Origin: Pseudomonas bohemica
GTDB lineage: Bacteria > Pseudomonadota > Gammaproteobacteria > Pseudomonadales > Pseudomonadaceae
Assembly (NCBI RefSeq): GCF_002934685.1
Contig: NZ_NKHL01000104.1
Span: 1 to 64,000, forward strand
DNA: 64,000 nt
Direction: 5' to 3'
Under the pieces are notes generated by a model, which saw only the letters and a list, made by a program, of their open reading frames with translations, did no database searches and was not told the origin of the DNA. Below are positions 59,338-64,000 of this stretch, one piece after another (position 1 is the stretch's first letter; the number at the start of each line of letters is the position of its first letter). A program made the position numbers and the translations under genes.

Positions 59338-60551
59338 TCTTTGGCGTGATCAAGCCTTATCCATCGCCGATCATCAGCGGTCGTGGCGTCGACGTCGACT
59401 TCCCGATGCTCGCCGGTTGCCTGGCGTTGCTGGGCCTGGGGCTGGTGATGATCACTTCCGCATCGTCCGAAGTGGCCGCGGTGCAGTCGGGCAACGCGCT
59501 GTACATGATGACCCGCCACCTCATCTACCTGGTGCTGGGCCTGGGCGCCTGCATTGCCACCATGATGATTCCAGTCGCGACCTGGCAACGTCTGGGCTGG
59601 CTGATGCTGATCGGCGCGTTTGGTCTGCTGGTGTTGGTGATCGTGCCCGGCATCGGGCGCGAAGTGAATGGTTCGATGCGATGGATCGGCTTCGGCATGT
59701 TCAACGTACAACCGTCTGAAATCGCCAAGGTCTTCGTAGTGATTTTCCTGGCCGGTTACCTGATTCGTCGTCAGCAGGAAGTTCGCGAGAGCTGGATGGG
59801 CTTCTTCAAGCCGTTCATCGTGCTGTTGCCAATGGCCGGTCTGTTGCTGATGGAGCCTGACTTCGGGGCCACCGTGGTGATGATGGGCTCGGCGGCTGCG
59901 ATGCTGTTTCTTGGCGGAGTTGGGCTGTTTCGTTTCACCCTGATGGTGGCGCTGGCGGTGGGCGCGGTGTTCGTGCTGGTTCAGGCACAGCCTTACCGGA
60001 TGGCGCGGCTGATCACCTTCACCGATCCCTGGTCCGATCAGTTCGGTTCGGGTTACCAGCTGACTCAGGCGCTGATCGCCTTCGGTCGCGGCGAGTGGTT
60101 CGGCGTCGGTCTGGGCAACAGCGTTCAGAAGCAGTTCTACCTGCCCGAAGCGCACACCGACTTCGTGTTCTCGGTGCTGGCTGAAGAGCTGGGCGTCGTG
60201 GGTTCGCTGGCGACCGTTGCGTTGTTCGTGTTCGTCAGTATCCGTGCGATGTATATCGGCATGTGGGCCGAGCGCGCCAAGCAATTCTTCGCCGCTTATA
60301 CCGCTTACGGTCTGGCCTTCCTGTGGATTGGTCAATTCCTGATCAACATCGGCGTGAACGTCGGCCTGTTGCCAACCAAGGGCCTGACTCTGCCATTCCT
60401 CAGCTACGGCGGCAGCTCGCTGATCATCTGTTGCGCGAGCCTGGGCCTGTTGCTGCGTATCGAGTGGGAATCGCGCAACAACATGGGCAGTGAAGAGGCC
60501 GAGTTCAACGAGAGCGATTTCGCCGAGGAGCCTACTCATGGCCGTCGGTAA
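59334..60551 (+). CDS. ftsW: FtsW, septal peptidoglycan polymerase (SEDS family)
   Basis: FtsW is the glycosyltransferase partner of FtsI in septal wall synthesis. From ATG 59334 the protein has 405 residues with about ten transmembrane helices. Family motifs include NGSMRWIGFGMFNVQPSEIAK near 113-133, LLMEPDFGATVVM and the C-terminal TKGLTLPFLSYGGSS. It overlaps murD by four bases and murG by 14, in keeping with tight packing of the cluster. Confidence 0.97.
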   Translation: MIFGVIKPYPSPIISGRGVDVDFPMLAGCLALLGLGLVMITSASSEVAAVQSGNALYMMTRHLIYLVLGLGACIATMMIPVATWQRLGWLMLIGAFGLLVLVIVPGIGREVNGSMRWIGFGMFNVQPSEIAKVFVVIFLAGYLIRRQQEVRESWMGFFKPFIVLLPMAGLLLMEPDFGATVVMMGSAAAMLFLGGVGLFRFTLMVALAVGAVFVLVQAQPYRMARLITFTDPWSDQFGSGYQLTQALIAFGRGEWFGVGLGNSVQKQFYLPEAHTDFVFSVLAEELGVVGSLATVALFVFVSIRAMYIGMWAERAKQFFAAYTAYGLAFLWIGQFLINIGVNVGLLPTKGLTLPFLSYGGSSLIICCASLGLLLRIEWESRNNMGSEEAEFNESDFAEEPTHGRR

Positions 60552-61603
60552 CGTCTTGATCATGGCCGGCGGCACTGGCGGACACGTGTTCCCCGCGCTG
60601 GCTTGCGCTCGCGAGTTTCAGGCGCGGGGCTACACCGTGCATTGGCTGGGCACGCCGCGCGGCATCGAGAACGAGCTGGTGCCTGCGGCCGGTCTGCAGC
60701 TGCATTTGATCAACGTCACCGGTCTGCGCGGCAAGGGTCGTCTGTCGTTGCTCAAGGCGCCGTTCATGTTGCTCAAGGCGTTGTTGCAGGCGCGCAAGGT
60801 CGTGCGTGAGCTCAAGCCGGTGTGTGTCGTCGGTTTTGGTGGCTACGTGACCGGTCCTGGTGGGTTGGCCGCCAGGCTTGCAGGGGTTCCGCTGATCATT
60901 CATGAGCAGAATGCCGTTGCAGGTACAGCCAACCGTAGCCTGGCGTCGTTTGCCGCTCGTGTTTGCGAGGCGTTCCCGCAGACGTTCGCGGCATCTGCCA
61001 AGCGTCGTACCACCGGCAATCCGGTACGTGCCGAGCTGTTCTTTGAAACACCGCGTCAGGCTTTGGTCGGACGCAAGCCGCGGTTGCTGGTGCTGGGTGG
61101 AAGCCTGGGGGCCGAGCCACTGAATAAATTGCTGCCTGAGGCGTTGGCCCAGGTGCCCGCAGAGTTGCGGCCTGAGGTGTTTCATCAGGCGGGCAGGAAA
61201 CACGATGAAGTCACCACCGAGCGGTATCGCGCGGCGGGTGTCGAGGCGCAGGTCGCCCCCTTCATCAAGGACATGGCCCAGGCCTATGGCTGGGCGGATC
61301 TGGTGGTTTGCCGCGCAGGCGCACTGACCATCAGCGAACTGGCGGCCGCTGGTCTGCCGTCGTTGCTGGTGCCGTTGCCCCACGCAATCGACGATCACCA
61401 GTCGCGCAATGCCGAATATCTGGCTCGTGAAGGCGCTGCCTTCGTGATGCCGCAAGCGACAACTGGCGCCGCCGAGATGGCGGCTCGCCTGAAAGAGGTT
61501 TTGATGCAACCCGAACAATTGAAGCGCATGGCTACCACGGCCCGCCAACTGGCCAAGCCGGATGCCACCAACACCGTCGTTGATGTCTGCCTGGAGGTGG
61601 TCC

Positions 61604-61611
<8 letters not shown>
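60538..61611 (+). CDS. murG: MurG, lipid II glycosyltransferase
   Basis: MurG transfers GlcNAc to lipid I, producing lipid II on the cytoplasmic face of the membrane. From ATG 60538 it has 357 residues of GT-B fold. The glycine-rich GGTGGHVFP loop is at 11-19, and the C-terminal UDP-GlcNAc-binding region includes [22 protein letters not shown] near 258-279. It overlaps ftsW by 14 bases and murC by 8 bases. Confidence 0.97.

Positions 61612-64000
<2,389 letters not shown>

Noticed and set aside
58953..60575. 540-codon open frame on the minus strand across murD and ftsW
   Set aside because: Low-complexity His/Gln-rich translation typical of antisense reading; both plus-strand genes are certain.

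Overview
This window is a chromosomal segment of a Pseudomonas species. The whole-window gene order (zwf-pgl-eda under hexR; ptsO-rapZ-ptsN-hpf-rpoN-lptB-lptA-lptC-kdsC-kdsD; mla operon; murA-hisG-hisD-hisC; algW; cysD-cysNC; rplM-rpsI; petABC; sspAB; lpoA-rsmI-rnpB; dcw cluster) matches the Pseudomonas core genome. The REP-type repeats resemble those of the fluorescens/syringae/putida lineages. The species cannot be fixed from sequence reading alone. Almost everything is housekeeping DNA with uniform, GC-rich codon use. No tRNA, rRNA, insertion sequence, prophage or CRISPR array was seen.

Layout. 1-4.6 kb: Entner-Doudoroff/pentose phosphate genes with their repressor hexR and a clear operator-promoter overlap; several hairpin terminators follow eda and may mark small RNAs. 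4.6-7 kb: a PLP enzyme, a DUF3820 protein and a four-helix-bundle protein. 7-14 kb (minus strand): nitrogen PTS, sigma-54, LPS transport and KDO synthesis. 14.3-22.4 kb (plus): Mla lipid transport, IbaG, MurA and histidine genes. 22.4-31 kb: AlgW protease, Nif3-like protein, sulfate activation, ZapG, TrpS, ZapE. 32-36.2 kb (minus): an accessory island. 36.2-39.7 kb: a GlxA-type regulator, an acyl-CoA dehydrogenase and an aldo/keto reductase. 39.9-50.3 kb: ribosomal proteins, the cytochrome bc1 complex, the SspAB stress/proteolysis pair, an outer-envelope cluster and RNase P RNA. 50.6-64 kb: the dcw cell-wall/division cluster from mraZ into ddlB, which is cut by the window end.

The island at 32.06-36.15 kb is the most interesting region. 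It reads as a four-gene operon: a flavin amino-acid 2-monooxygenase (IaaM/DavB-like) that has lost its middle, a nitrilase-superfamily amidohydrolase with a one-base frameshift near its N terminus, an intact 404-residue membrane protein built from two tandem copies of one multi-helix unit, and an intact asparaginase-like enzyme. It looks like an amino acid to amide to acid pathway in decay, with a transporter-like protein of unknown family. A second broken core gene is yraN, which carries a single in-frame amber codon.

Regulatory DNA that can be read directly includes a HexR-like dyad over the zwf promoter, three MraZ-type TGGNN repeats at 10-bp spacing just downstream of the mraZ promoter, a repeated hairpin motif in the rplM promoter/leader, REP doublets of two sequence families mostly between convergent genes, and a long imperfect inverted repeat between cysD and cysNC that supplies the cysNC ribosome binding site.
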